Shown piece by piece: positions 1-9,552 of a stretch of 19,278 nt of DNA. The notes below the pieces were generated by a model. The model did no database searches, was not told the DNA's origin, and saw only the letters and a list, made by a program, of their open reading frames with translations. This stretch comes from Entamoeba invadens IP1 (Eukaryota > Evosea > Mastigamoebida > Endamoebidae): assembly GCF_000330505.1 (NCBI RefSeq), contig NW_004443576.1, positions 13,325 to 32,602 on the forward strand, written 5' to 3'. Position 1 is the first letter of the stretch, and each line of letters begins with the position of its first letter. Made by a program: the position numbers and the translations under genes.

Positions 1-1161
1 TATAACAACATCAAGGGGGAAGAAACATAATGAGACGAAACACAGCGTCAACAAACCACCAGATGTTGCAATAATCCTTCCAGAATGTTGTAACGTGTTT
101 TTAATTGCTGAATAAGAGTCGTGTTTTCCAACAGTCTCCTCTGTAAACCGTGTGAGGAGGAACAAACTGTATTGTTAATTGACAATAAAAATACATTCAA
201 AGTTGTGTTCGTGTTTTTTAACAACAAAATATTAACATATTTTATTATTTTGTTTATTAATACATTTATCATATTAATATATAAAAACAAACCTATAATC
301 TATACTCATTGCACAGATACAACTCGACATAAGGGCAGGTGCAACACTGTAAATATCAATGGCAAATGTGATGGGGTACATGATACCAAATGACACGGCG
401 AAAGATACTGATATAGTACATAAAGGTATAATCATCAATGTCAAACTCTTTAATACCCACAACAGTACAAAAATTGCAATAGGAATTACAGAAACATCCA
501 TCCTAAACAATGAAGCCATTATTTCATCTTGCAAATCAACACTTCCTGCCTCAAACCCAGTCACACCAGCATAGTAATTGCTATCAGTGTTGAGTCTTTC
601 CATCTCTTTTCTTAAATTTTTAATAAATGTAGGAATGGCCGACGCATCTCTGTCATCTATATTGACTACAATCATAGTAATATCCCCCCTTTCTCCAACA
701 AATTGTTTCTTTGCAATGTCCAAAATCTCTTGGTCAATCGACGAATTTAAAGTTGGCAACAAAAAGAAACCAGAGTAACTCACAATGATCTTTTGTTGGT
801 CCATCCACATCTTCATTGACAAGGAAAAATCTTTTGTATAGTTTGTAATAACATTGCTTCCATCTTTGGTTTTGATTGTTATAACATTTTTTCCTACTTG
901 AAAAGAGTCAGGAAACTTCTCAGCCACAAATGAATTTGCTTCATTGGCCAGTGTTCCTTTTGGTGGTTCGATAAAAAGTGATGTTGATCCAAGAAATTTC
1001 AGTGCAGGGTAACAGAACCCCAAGGCACACACCAACCAAAAAACAATAATTGCATATCGCAAGTAATGCATCACTTTGAATATGCAATTAAATACTCTGT
1101 CTTCACGACTCGGGAACTTGGTTTGTTCTGAACTGTTTAACAGTGGCTGGTTATCCGCCAT
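1..1161 (-). CDS. MMPL/RND-superfamily membrane transport protein, two exons seen, 3' partial
   Basis: Multi-pass membrane protein of the MMPL/patched-like RND superfamily, which moves lipids or other hydrophobic substrates; the substrate here is unknown. Exon 1 is 293-1161 (289 codons plus 2 nt) and exon 2 is 166 down to the left edge. Residues 33-57 form TM1, followed by a large extracytoplasmic loop (about 58-215), then a cluster of TM segments from about residue 222. Unspliced, the frame ends soon after SIDY, the point where family members continue with a Ser-Leu-Phe-Leu-Leu-type helix. Splicing out 167-292 restores SIDYSLFLLTRF, then an acidic loop, then SGRIIATSGG and a further hydrophobic helix ending FFPLDVV, as expected for MMPL proteins. 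The acidic/dileucine-like N-terminus (MADNQPLL) is cytosolic. A TATAAAAAGG box lies about 30 nt before the ATG. The C-terminal half is outside the window. Family assignment is by eye. Confidence 0.82.
167..292 (-). other. Predicted 126-nt spliceosomal intron in the MMPL-like gene
   Basis: The donor is GTTTGTTTTTAT (292 downward), the typical Entamoeba donor. The acceptor is ATACAG at 167, preceded by a TTAAC branch-like motif about 10 nt away. Most Entamoeba introns end in TAG; this one ends in CAG, so the exact acceptor is a little less certain. Splicing is phase 2 (AG|T gives Ser) and joins two frames that are both typical of MMPL helices. The unspliced frame hits a stop at 274-276 and the downstream frame has no start of its own. 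Confidence 0.8.
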
Positions 1162-1188
1162 TGTTGTTTAATAATGGCAAAAGAAGAT

Positions 1189-1198
1189 CCTTTTTATA
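1189..1198 (-). promoter_or_regulatory. TATA-like box of the MMPL-like gene
   Basis: TATAAAAAGG on the minus strand, about 30 nt upstream of the ATG at 1161. Entamoeba 5' UTRs are very short, so the spacing suits a core promoter. The box runs into GGATCTTCTTTT, part of which (AAAGGATCTT) recurs upstream of the kinase gene. Confidence 0.45.
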
Positions 1199-1259
1199 TG
1201 GCTTGCCAATTTTTGTGAATAAAATGAATAGTTAAATTAACAACTGTTTTTTTTAGAAT

Positions 1260-1345
1260 GTTATTATCATATTTTACTTGATAAACATGTTATTTTCATG
1301 TATTTTTTATTGATAAAATCAATAATGTATAAAAATACATATATC
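1260..1345 (+). repeat. Copy A of a dispersed AT-rich repeat
   Basis: Shares TTATTATCATATTTTA exactly with 2242-2257, followed by about 60 nt of gapped similarity (GATAAA, TATTTTTTATTG, AAAATA blocks) to 2258-2316. Both copies lie 5' of a minus-strand coding sequence (the MMPL-like gene and the kinase relic). Low complexity makes the alignment only moderately convincing. Confidence 0.4.
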
Positions 1346-1849
1346 CGAAAAATTGTCCAGCACAGAAAAAACGACCAATAAACCATAAATTATTATAAAT
1401 TATTATTTTTGGAATTGAAATTTGTCCTGTTTTTTTAATTTGCATTAAAACCCATTAATTAGTTTTCAGAAACCATTTTAATAGTTTGCCAGTCGTTTTT
1501 TAATGTCAGTTAGTTTTTCAAATATCTATAATTACAAATTCTAATTTAAAAAATGCCTGTTTTTCAAAAAAGCGGTTAACTTGTTAGTTGATAACCTTAG
1601 TAATCCACTTGTTTTTTGCTTATTTTTTTGCTTGAAAGGGAAAACCAGATATTTTCTATCCAGAACCTTTTGTAAAATAAAAAAACACGATAAATAACAA
1701 TAAATACAAGCTCTCCTCCAAAAGCATTTTCCGTCTTTTACGAAATTATTCATCTCTTATTTTCATTGAAAAGTTGTTTATTGTGTAATTCATATTTTTT
1801 TGTTGTGTTCTTTGTCAATTTTCCACTTGAACTTTCGACAGTCAATTTA

Positions 1850-2219
1850 TTATAGAACCTTTTGCTCTTTAATGATAACAACATTGCCTCGATATATTCT
1901 ATTGTACACAATCCCAAAACTTCCTTTTTCAAGTTTTCGCTCTTTCTTCAACTCGTCTGGGTTAAATGCTGTCGACATTTTAGGCACAAATTTGAATTGA
2001 TTTTAATCTCTGATTTTTTTTGTTTATGTTCAAGACTGAACAACTAATGTCAACAGTCTTTTCAAATGTACACAGAAGATGAACAGTCATTGTAAATTCT
2101 ACAGCCCGATTTTTGATACCCACTATAATAAAAGGTTCAACATTCAAAACAAATTTTTATCCACCATTTTGTGTTGTGAATTGAGTTTTTAACAGAGATG
2201 TTTTGTCGAACTTCCAGTT
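1850..2219 (-). pseudogene. Relic of a TMK-type kinase: juxtamembrane region into kinase subdomains I-II
   Basis: Reading the minus strand in shifting frames gives a collinear match to residues of the intact TMK at 3481-8553. From 2219: KTSLLKTQF, then an in-frame TAA (2157-2159), then LNVEP and KNRAVEFTM (intact gene: IRTEP, KGKAIEFEM). A frameshift near 2035 leads to FSLEHKQKKSEIKI (intact: FSLNMKKGITSEIPLKI). A second shift near 1990 leads to FNPDELKKERKLEKGSFG, then IVY, GNVVIIKEQK and tandem stops ending at 1850 (intact: DPDELIEEKKLGEGSFG, VVY, ENVVAIKKMK). The glycine loop has lost its first glycine. The rest of the kinase and the ectodomain are missing or unrecognisable. At least two frameshifts and several stops make it non-functional. 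Confidence 0.8.
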
Positions 2220-3480
2220 AATTTTATTTGTTTTTGAATATTTATTATCATATTTTATTCGATAAATATATTTTTATGCAATTTTTTATTGCATAAAAAC
2301 AACGATGTCAAAAATAATATAAAATAATCACAAATTTTTATAAAAATGATTATTTTTCAAAAAATTAAATCTGTTGATTGTTGACATTCTTTTAATGAAG
2401 ATGGTTTTACTATATAACTATTTCAAACATTTAATTTTAGAAAAAACTTTCAACTTTTTGTTTCTATTTTTGATGAAAAAAATTATCTTAAAAATACAAT
2501 TGAATTGGACAAACTAACTTGGCAAAGTTTTTTCCCCCAAAAAATAACAATATTTTAAATAATTGTATAAAATTATTTAACGTTGTAAAGTTTATTATTT
2601 GCTTTTAAACAATTTAATTTAAAAACAAAATTTACAAAACTATCTTTTAAAAAAAATATAAACAAGATATTTTTAAATTTTTTAAAAGTTCAGGGGTACA
2701 ATTATCATTGTTCTCCCAAAAGTAAACATTTAAACTAAAACCAAAGATAGAAATTTTCCAAAGAGCATATTTGAAGTTTTTATTGGCTAAAATAATACCA
2801 ATTTTTTATAAACCAATGTTTTAATAGCACCGGTTTTGTAATGTTTGAATAAATTTTAATAATTTACAAATTGCTTCAATAAAATAAATAATAAAATGTG
2901 ATAAAAAATGAAAAAAATGTTGAAAATAAGTGATAAAAGTATCGTAAAATAAGTTTTTAATTTTCGTTTTTTAGTTTATATTCTTCAGTTATTTTTGATA
3001 CAAATTTGTTCCTTTTTATTTTGTTTTTTAATATTGGTTTAAAAAAACATAAAACAATTAATGCTCACATACACTATAACCTTTTAATTTATGAAAAAAA
3101 TATATTGATACAATAATTATGTAATGATAATAAAGACTGATTGATTGTATAATATTTTTATATTTATTATTATTTAAAAAACAACAAAGTCAATGGTAAA
3201 GGAAAAATATAGTACAACTATTCGTTATAATGTTTTAATTGATTTAGACTTACTTTTGAATTATTTAATTAATACATGAAAGAAAAGACTTGACAGAGTG
3301 TAATACAACTTATATTCCGAATGTTTTTTACTGAAAATAGTTAAAATTAATATAAATCAAAGAAAAATGGTGATAAAACAAAAAAACAGACAAATAAAAA
3401 CCAAGTAAAAAACACATAACTTTAACATATGTATTATCAATTTTAATCAATTTTAATAATTAAAAACATAATAAAATCAT
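2220..3480. other. Very AT-rich intergenic region
   Basis: About 1.26 kb between the kinase relic and the 3' end of the intact TMK gene. It contains copy B of the dispersed repeat at 2241-2316 and long A/T runs. I see no coding-like composition, RNA gene or clear repeat structure in the rest. Confidence 0.5.
2241..2316 (+). repeat. Copy B of a dispersed AT-rich repeat
   Basis: Partner of 1260-1345; identical over TTATTATCATATTTTA and diverged but alignable afterwards. It lies just 5' of the kinase relic in that gene's orientation, in the same relative position as copy A to the MMPL-like gene. Confidence 0.4.
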
Positions 3481-6400
3481 TTAAAACTTCACAAAACAAT
3501 TTCCTAGTTCGTCTAACACTTTATCTATTGAAAACCTTTCTTCTGGATTTTGCGTCCAACAGTTTTCAATCAAATTAATAAGCTCATCAGGAATAGAACG
3601 TTTTATTTTCATTCTTTTTCCAGCAGACACAAAATCCGCAACTTCCCATGGATATTTGAATTGTGTTTTAGGGTATGACTCTCCCCAAATAAAGCATTCA
3701 TACATAGTAATAGCAAATGAATAAATGTCGCTTGATTTTTTGTATTTTTCCTTTTTTAGTACTTCAGGAGACATAAACTTTGGTGTGCCAATACCCTTGG
3801 TAAAAGTCATGTTAGTCATCAGCATATTAATATTTCTTGATGACCCAAAATCAGTCAATTTCGCATTCACCTTTTCATTTAAATCCAGTGAAAATATCAA
3901 AATGTTATCCGGTTTAATGTCTCTGTGTAATATCCCGTTTTCATGTAAATATAAAATACCTTTTGATGCATCTAACATAAATTTAACTCTTTTATTCATG
4001 TTATTTTCTTCTTTATTTTTGTGTGTAATTAAATCATTTAAACTTCCAAATTTAGCAAATTCAGTGACCATACACACTTTATTTGGAATAAAAACGGCGC
4101 CATAGAAGTGGACGATGTAGTCACAGCGAAATTTGCCTAACATGGAAACTTCGTTAGAAAATTCTTCCATTAACTTTGCGTTGTTTATCTGCAATGATTT
4201 CATCTTTTTAATAGCAACTACATTCTCTCGGTAAAATCCTTTGTACACAACTCCAAAAGACCCCTCACCAAGTTTCTTCTCTTCAATCAATTCATCCGGG
4301 TCTATTTTGGTTGAAAGTTCAGTCACTGCACTGATTTTTAAAGGAATTTCAGATGTTATTCCTTTCTTCATGTTAAGTGAAAACAAAATCACAACGTCAT
4401 CAATTCGACAAGAGCATTGTGGCGTCAAAAACATTTCAAATTCGATTGCTTTGCCCTTTGGAATTGTCATCACTTTTGGTTCCGTTCTTATTGTATATTT
4501 ATAACAATCGTCTCTCATTGAGAACTGCACTTTTAACGAATTTTTTGAAACATTGCCAACACAAATTAATTCGCGACTTTCTTGGACTACTGAAATTTCA
4601 TTTTCTTCGTTATTTGTAAATTCAATTTGATTTTTATTCACAACAATTTCGCTGTTATTAATTCTGATAAATTCTATATTAGAACGCGATATATCAAATA
4701 AACAATATTGCATACGTATTTCTGAATTTTTGTTGTAATCTAACACTTTTATGGTAATAACAACTATTAATATAACTATACCTGTTATTATCATTAATAA
4801 TAACAAAACACATAATAAAATGACCCACCAAACAACTTCAGTTTGACAAGAAGTCTTCTGGCTGTTTGGTGTGTGCCAAAAGGAGCATTTAGTACACTGT
4901 GAATTATTGACAGATATACAATTTTCAATATCACTTTGTAAATAACATTTGGATGATACCAAAACATTTTCTTTAGTGCAAAGTGTACATTTTCCACTCT
5001 GTGTGCATTTTTCACAATTTTCCGTGTTTGTGTCACATGAAATGCAAAATTGGTTATTCGTGTAAAATCCACTTGAACACAACTGACATCCTTTAGAACT
5101 CTTTTCTTTACAATTCATCAATTTGTCGTATGAAATACACCCACTTGAATTCGTCAAAAGGAAATGTTCCTTTTCACATGTCAAACAACTATTTGCTCTA
5201 TTACATTCAACACAGTTTCCAATACAATTCTCACAATTTCCTTCTTCGTTTCTGAAATATCCATTTTCACATATCGCACATTTTTGCTGTCCTTTGATAT
5301 ATAATTTACAATGACCATTTCCTTCGAGAGAATTAACACACGTATTATTTGAAAGAAGATACGAGTTATTGCACAACAAGCAAGTATCATAAGAAGTACA
5401 AAATACACACCCTTCAGCACATTTTTCACATACATTATCACGAATAAACATCCCACTTTTGCACGAAATACATCTGTCTTTATATGGATGTGTTGATACA
5501 CAATTGTCAGTTGGCTCAGTTTTTACTTCACAAATTGTGTTTTCATTTTGTTTGAGGATTGAATATCCATCTAAACACTGAAGACATTCCCCACCCTTTG
5601 TTGCGAATTTGCAATTGTTTTTATTCATCTCACAAACACCATTTGAGTTGATATAGTTCGAGTTATCTACACAAATCGTGCAATACGTGTTTGTTGAATT
5701 TTTACATCCACTTTCTGTTACATCTATACATTTCCCTTCCATAGTAAGAATACCACTTTCCGTGTTACATGAATAACACTTATTAATGGAACACAAATTA
5801 CAATTTGGATATTTTGTATTACATTGGATACAATCATTCTGATTTTCTTTCAAATAAAAACCAGCTTTACATGATGTAATTTTATTGTTTGTTATAGTTA
5901 CAGCATTTTCAAAATCAACACATTTTCCGTCTTTAAACAATTTTGAATTTTCACATATTTGACATATATTTGCTTTTTTACATTGAATACAAAATTCACC
6001 ACATTCTTTGCATATTCCAAGTTCACTGTAATATCTTTCATAACAACTTACTGCATAATTTCTCTCAAACAATCTTGCATTTTGATTTAAATCTTTTATA
6101 CAAGAATTTAAAATACCAATTCTATATCCACTTTTACACAAAATACATTTGGAGTCAACACAACGTAAGCAATTATATCCACAAAAAATACAATTGTGTT
6201 TGTAAGCAGTAAATGTGATTGGACAGCTTTCACACACTTTAGTGTTACTAGTAGTTGATAAATTACATTTAATATTATAATTAATACAATCGCCATTCAT
6301 TAAATATGAGTTTTTACAATGTTTACATAAATATTCATTTGTTGAATTGATATAAAGAGCACTGCAATTCTCATTTTTACTATATAGAAAACTGTTTTCG

Positions 6401-8553
6401 TTTGGATACGTCCCCAATAAAACAAATCCATATCGATTCCCAATTAGTAATTTATCATTTTCGTATGTAATGTTGATTTTTTGATTATCCAAAGAGTCAT
6501 CACTCACAAAAAGAACATTTGGTATATTATCATCAAATTTTGTGACAAAATTACCATTTTTGGTGATTTTTGTGACTTTCACATTTTGCTTGAAAATACC
6601 TGTAAAGTCGATGTCTTGAGTAAATTGAGATGTCTGGATCGATATCACAACGTTTTCATTAAAAATTGGACAGTGCAAACTGTTGTTATAATTTTTATAT
6701 GAAGAAATGTTGGTGCCAATAAGTTCACAGTTTATACCATAATCAAAAGATCCTTTACAAATTCGACCTAACTTGTTACCTATCAGTTGTAATGGTTTTA
6801 TATATTCAATTTTAGTGTTTTTCTTCTCAAATGACACAAACTCAAAACAAGTGTTCTGATTGATGCTTTCACTACTAATTTCATCTGATAAATCAACTTC
6901 GCCATTTTCGTAAATCTCAATTATTCCACTCTCATTTACTCTATCGATATACTCTGGAAATGTAATTCCACCGAAACCAAAATATCCACCACTTAAAACT
7001 TTTATTTTAGTTGAAGAAAGAATTTCCAAGAAATCAAATGTAATTGTTGTTGAAATAATAATTGTTCCGTTTATAATTCCATCATTTGCGAAAAAATAGT
7101 TATTTCCCCAGAGTTTTATTTCTGGAACATCTATATATAATCCACCCCAAATTTGGTTTTCTTTTATTTCAAAATTGTTTTGTCTAATGAGTAATAATAA
7201 ATTTTGGGTGTAATTTGTATTTAGGCAGTCATTAAAACTATAAATCTCTTTCACAAATGGTTGGAATCTGTCATTAAAATACTCACAAAAGCAAACATCT
7301 GTTGGTTCTGAAAATGATGAAACAATTCGTGTGCCACACCTCGCAAGTTGTTGACTCTTATCAGAAAAATCACCAACCACATTAAATAGAATTTTATTTT
7401 TTATTGTTTCTATTTTCTCAAAAATTGTTTGGGTTGTTAAAAAATTCAATTTGAACAAAACTTTTGATGGAAATTTAATAATGAGATTCGAGACTATACA
7501 ATTCACATCAAAAGTCACATCCATTCCACTTTCAAGTGTTAAATTTGTAAAAACGATTTGTTGAATGTTTTCAATTCTTCTTATAAAATACTTTTTATCA
7601 CTTGAAAATAACACTGAATACCACAAAGATATATTGGGGTACACTTCTATCATTCCATTAATATCTCCAATTAATCCAGTTAAATCCAAATCAAAAACAG
7701 AACTGTTGTAAACACAATCTGGCCAATTAAATAAAGTGTCTTGATTTACATTTGAATTTATCGGTTTACAGCTACACTGTGTATTTATATAATTTCCGTT
7801 AAAAGTGGAATCAAAAAATAGAAATCTTTTGATGGCGTTTCTTTCACAAACAAACTTGATTTGATAATCTAATACAATACTAACAATAGGAATATTTAAA
7901 TTGGTTGTAAACAAATATCGTCTTTTATCAAAGTTGTCACCAAAATTTGGATTCCCTTCAAAATTAAAATAAATAGACTGTTGATAAGTACCATCAATAA
8001 ATAAATACGGGATTATAGTGTTCTCATCTCTCTTTATATCAATTTGATAATATTGGTCGATATTCGAATATAAAATGACACTTTTTTGATTTAATTTGAT
8101 AGTGGGTCGATATGAAGGTAATACTTTTGTTCGACAATTTTCTTCTCCGTTATAACAACCAAAAAACAGCATCAGCCCATCGGGTCGGTCATCTTCATAT
8201 ATTATTAACCTGGTCGAATCAAAGCGTGTGTTAAACCACATTTCTTTTAATGTGATTTGAGTGTCTTGTGCATTGAATTTAAAAGACCATTGACCAGAAG
8301 AAGTTTTATTTAAGTCACTAAACAACTTGCGTTTGGAAGTACAACAATGAGAATTAAAATAGAAAGTTTGTTGATTGTCGGATGCATTGTTAAACGTATT
8401 ATTCCATTCATTAGAATAACAATTACGATTTGTATCATAATAAATTATGTCTGTTGTACCTCCACACCAATCCCCTGTATCTCCTTGTGAAAATGATCGA
8501 AATAATACAAGCAACATGATAACTATCTGATTTGTATTAAAATTATTGAACAT
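3481..8553 (-). CDS. Transmembrane receptor-like kinase (Entamoeba TMK family, CXXC-rich ectodomain)
   Basis: Type I membrane kinase of the tyrosine-kinase-like group, thought to sense extracellular signals. The frame is open up to an ATG at 8610, but the Met at 8553 begins a good signal peptide (IVIMLLVLFRSFSQG) and is preferred. Residues below are numbered from the 8610 Met (subtract 19). Ectodomain: about 45-745 with many N-glycosylation sites and scattered Cys, then about 745-1255 of dense CXXC/CXC repeats (furin/VSP-like). TM helix: 1259-1286. Cytosolic juxtamembrane beta-rich region: about 1287-1436. Kinase: 1437-1709, with GEGSFG (1448), VAIK lysine (1468), HRDIKPDN (Asp 1564), DFG (1587), GTPKFMSPE, and a C-lobe ending near the stop. 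All catalytic residues are present, so it is probably active; the HRDIKPDN loop favours Ser/Thr specificity. About 1,690 aa. The ligand is unknown. Confidence 0.93.
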   Translation of the reverse strand: MFNNFNTNQIVIMLLVLFRSFSQGDTGDWCGGTTDIIYYDTNRNCYSNEWNNTFNNASDNQQTFYFNSHCCTSKRKLFSDLNKTSSGQWSFKFNAQDTQITLKEMWFNTRFDSTRLIIYEDDRPDGLMLFFGCYNGEENCRTKVLPSYRPTIKLNQKSVILYSNIDQYYQIDIKRDENTIIPYLFIDGTYQQSIYFNFEGNPNFGDNFDKRRYLFTTNLNIPIVSIVLDYQIKFVCERNAIKRFLFFDSTFNGNYINTQCSCKPINSNVNQDTLFNWPDCVYNSSVFDLDLTGLIGDINGMIEVYPNISLWYSVLFSSDKKYFIRRIENIQQIVFTNLTLESGMDVTFDVNCIVSNLIIKFPSKVLFKLNFLTTQTIFEKIETIKNKILFNVVGDFSDKSQQLARCGTRIVSSFSEPTDVCFCEYFNDRFQPFVKEIYSFNDCLNTNYTQNLLLLIRQNNFEIKENQIWGGLYIDVPEIKLWGNNYFFANDGIINGTIIISTTITFDFLEILSSTKIKVLSGGYFGFGGITFPEYIDRVNESGIIEIYENGEVDLSDEISSESINQNTCFEFVSFEKKNTKIEYIKPLQLIGNKLGRICKGSFDYGINCELIGTNISSYKNYNNSLHCPIFNENVVISIQTSQFTQDIDFTGIFKQNVKVTKITKNGNFVTKFDDNIPNVLFVSDDSLDNQKINITYENDKLLIGNRYGFVLLGTYPNENSFLYSKNENCSALYINSTNEYLCKHCKNSYLMNGDCINYNIKCNLSTTSNTKVCESCPITFTAYKHNCIFCGYNCLRCVDSKCILCKSGYRIGILNSCIKDLNQNARLFERNYAVSCYERYYSELGICKECGEFCIQCKKANICQICENSKLFKDGKCVDFENAVTITNNKITSCKAGFYLKENQNDCIQCNTKYPNCNLCSINKCYSCNTESGILTMEGKCIDVTESGCKNSTNTYCTICVDNSNYINSNGVCEMNKNNCKFATKGGECLQCLDGYSILKQNENTICEVKTEPTDNCVSTHPYKDRCISCKSGMFIRDNVCEKCAEGCVFCTSYDTCLLCNNSYLLSNNTCVNSLEGNGHCKLYIKGQQKCAICENGYFRNEEGNCENCIGNCVECNRANSCLTCEKEHFLLTNSSGCISYDKLMNCKEKSSKGCQLCSSGFYTNNQFCISCDTNTENCEKCTQSGKCTLCTKENVLVSSKCYLQSDIENCISVNNSQCTKCSFWHTPNSQKTSCQTEVVWWVILLCVLLLLMIITGIVILIVVITIKVLDYNKNSEIRMQYCLFDISRSNIEFIRINNSEIVVNKNQIEFTNNEENEISVVQESRELICVGNVSKNSLKVQFSMRDDCYKYTIRTEPKVMTIPKGKAIEFEMFLTPQCSCRIDDVVILFSLNMKKGITSEIPLKISAVTELSTKIDPDELIEEKKLGEGSFGVVYKGFYRENVVAIKKMKSLQINNAKLMEEFSNEVSMLGKFRCDYIVHFYGAVFIPNKVCMVTEFAKFGSLNDLITHKNKEENNMNKRVKFMLDASKGILYLHENGILHRDIKPDNILIFSLDLNEKVNAKLTDFGSSRNINMLMTNMTFTKGIGTPKFMSPEVLKKEKYKKSSDIYSFAITMYECFIWGESYPKTQFKYPWEVADFVSAGKRMKIKRSIPDELINLIENCWTQNPEERFSIDKVLDELGNCFVKF

Positions 8554-8610
8554 CTTCTGTTTTCTAAATATTATTGAAAATGAAATATAGTAGTTTTTAT
8601 TTTTAAACAA

Positions 8611-9157
8611 AAAAATGACTCACGAATATCGAATTATCAATTTAAAAAGAAAAAGTCAATTGAAAATGAAAAAGATCCTTTAAAAATATATAAATATATA
8701 TTATAACAATTTAACTAATAAAATTCCTTAATCATTTTAAATGGATTTATTTAATTGTATAATTTTACATGTTCTTTTAATGACAAATAATAATTATAAT
8801 TTATAATTAGTTACAATAAAAGTTTAATTTTTCGTTTTTTTATTGATATTTGTATTTTTAGAATAAATTATTGTGAACAATAATGAACTGACAAATTTTT
8901 TATATTGTGTCATTTTGTGTGATATTTGCTTAGTAAATGTTCATAATTGAAAATATTGCCTAAACATTCATTAGAACTTTCTATTCTACAAGATTTTTCT
9001 GTAATTTATTTAACTTTAAATAAAATATAATTAAATAATCATAATATATAAAAAAGATTTTAAATTTGAAGAAAATTTATCTTGTTATTGTTTAATTATA
9101 ATCTTTTTAATAGACTGGCCAACCGATGACCATTATTTTCAATTATGCCGAATTTTT
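8611..9157. other. Intergenic region between TMK and the LRR relic
   Basis: AT-rich 5' flank of the kinase gene. It contains AAAGGATCTT (minus, 8671-8680) next to A/T-rich TATA-like sequence at 8681-8700. The frame of the LRR relic is open upstream of 9158 without recognisable LRR sequence. Nothing else is supported. Confidence 0.45.
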
Positions 9158-9552
9158 ATGGCAACGTTTCTTTTTGCCGAAACCAAAGTTGGTGATTATT
9201 GTTTTCGGGGATGCATTAGTCTACAATGTGTGAACATTCCATTAAGTATTGTTTCGATTGGTAATGTTTGTTTTGATGGATGTGACAGTCTTAATAGAAT
9301 TGATATACCAACAAGTGTTATAACAATGATTATTGTTTTTGTCAATGCAAAAATTTAAACAATAAAATATTACCATCAAGTATAACATGTATTGGAAGTG
9401 GCTGTTTTAATGGATGTGATTATTTGAGCCATATTGTTGTACTTTCAAATGTTATATCATTTAGTGATGACTGTTTTTCATTAAACATGGTCGTTAAAAG
9501 AACATACCAATTAATTAATAAATTATTCTTTGTTTTTGTGTTTTTATTATAA
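9158..9552 (+). pseudogene. BspA-like leucine-rich-repeat (LRR_5 type) protein remnant, frameshifted
   Basis: The first frame (9158-9325) gives VGDYCFRGCISLQCVNIP, SIVSIGNVCFDGCDSL and IDIPTSVI, classic Treponema-type BspA/LRR_5 repeats with the CF..C.SL..I.IP signature; Entamoeba has a large surface family of these. At about 9326-9331 the frame changes by one base. The next frame continues as DYCFCQCKNL, ILPSSITCIGSGCFNGCDYL and DDCF, ending at TAA 9550-9552. The unshifted frame stops at 9356. Intact BspA-like Entamoeba proteins have many more repeats and a conserved N-terminal segment that I do not see, so this is a truncated, frameshifted copy. A sequencing error could account for the shift but not for the missing repeats. 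Confidence 0.8.

Larger units (their letters stand above)
1162..1849. other. AT-rich intergenic region, no supported gene
   Basis: Holds the MMPL-gene promoter and one copy of a dispersed AT-rich repeat (1260-1345). Short open frames at 1541-1753 and 1750-1932 (minus) have no recognisable features; the upper one overlaps the kinase relic in a different frame from the kinase homology. The part below 1850 could be further decayed kinase sequence but I could not align it. Confidence 0.5.

Noticed and set aside
48..290. 80-codon minus-strand frame next to the MMPL-like gene
   Set aside because: It spans the intron and reads exon 2 in the wrong frame; the spliced frame gives MMPL-like helices instead.
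1541..1932. Two short minus-strand frames (70 and 60 codons)
   Set aside because: No domain, signal or coding-like composition; the upper one is a wrong-frame reading of the kinase relic.
4794..5501. Alternative-frame Cys-containing open frames inside the kinase ectodomain
   Set aside because: Shadows of the CXXC repeats of the intact kinase frame.
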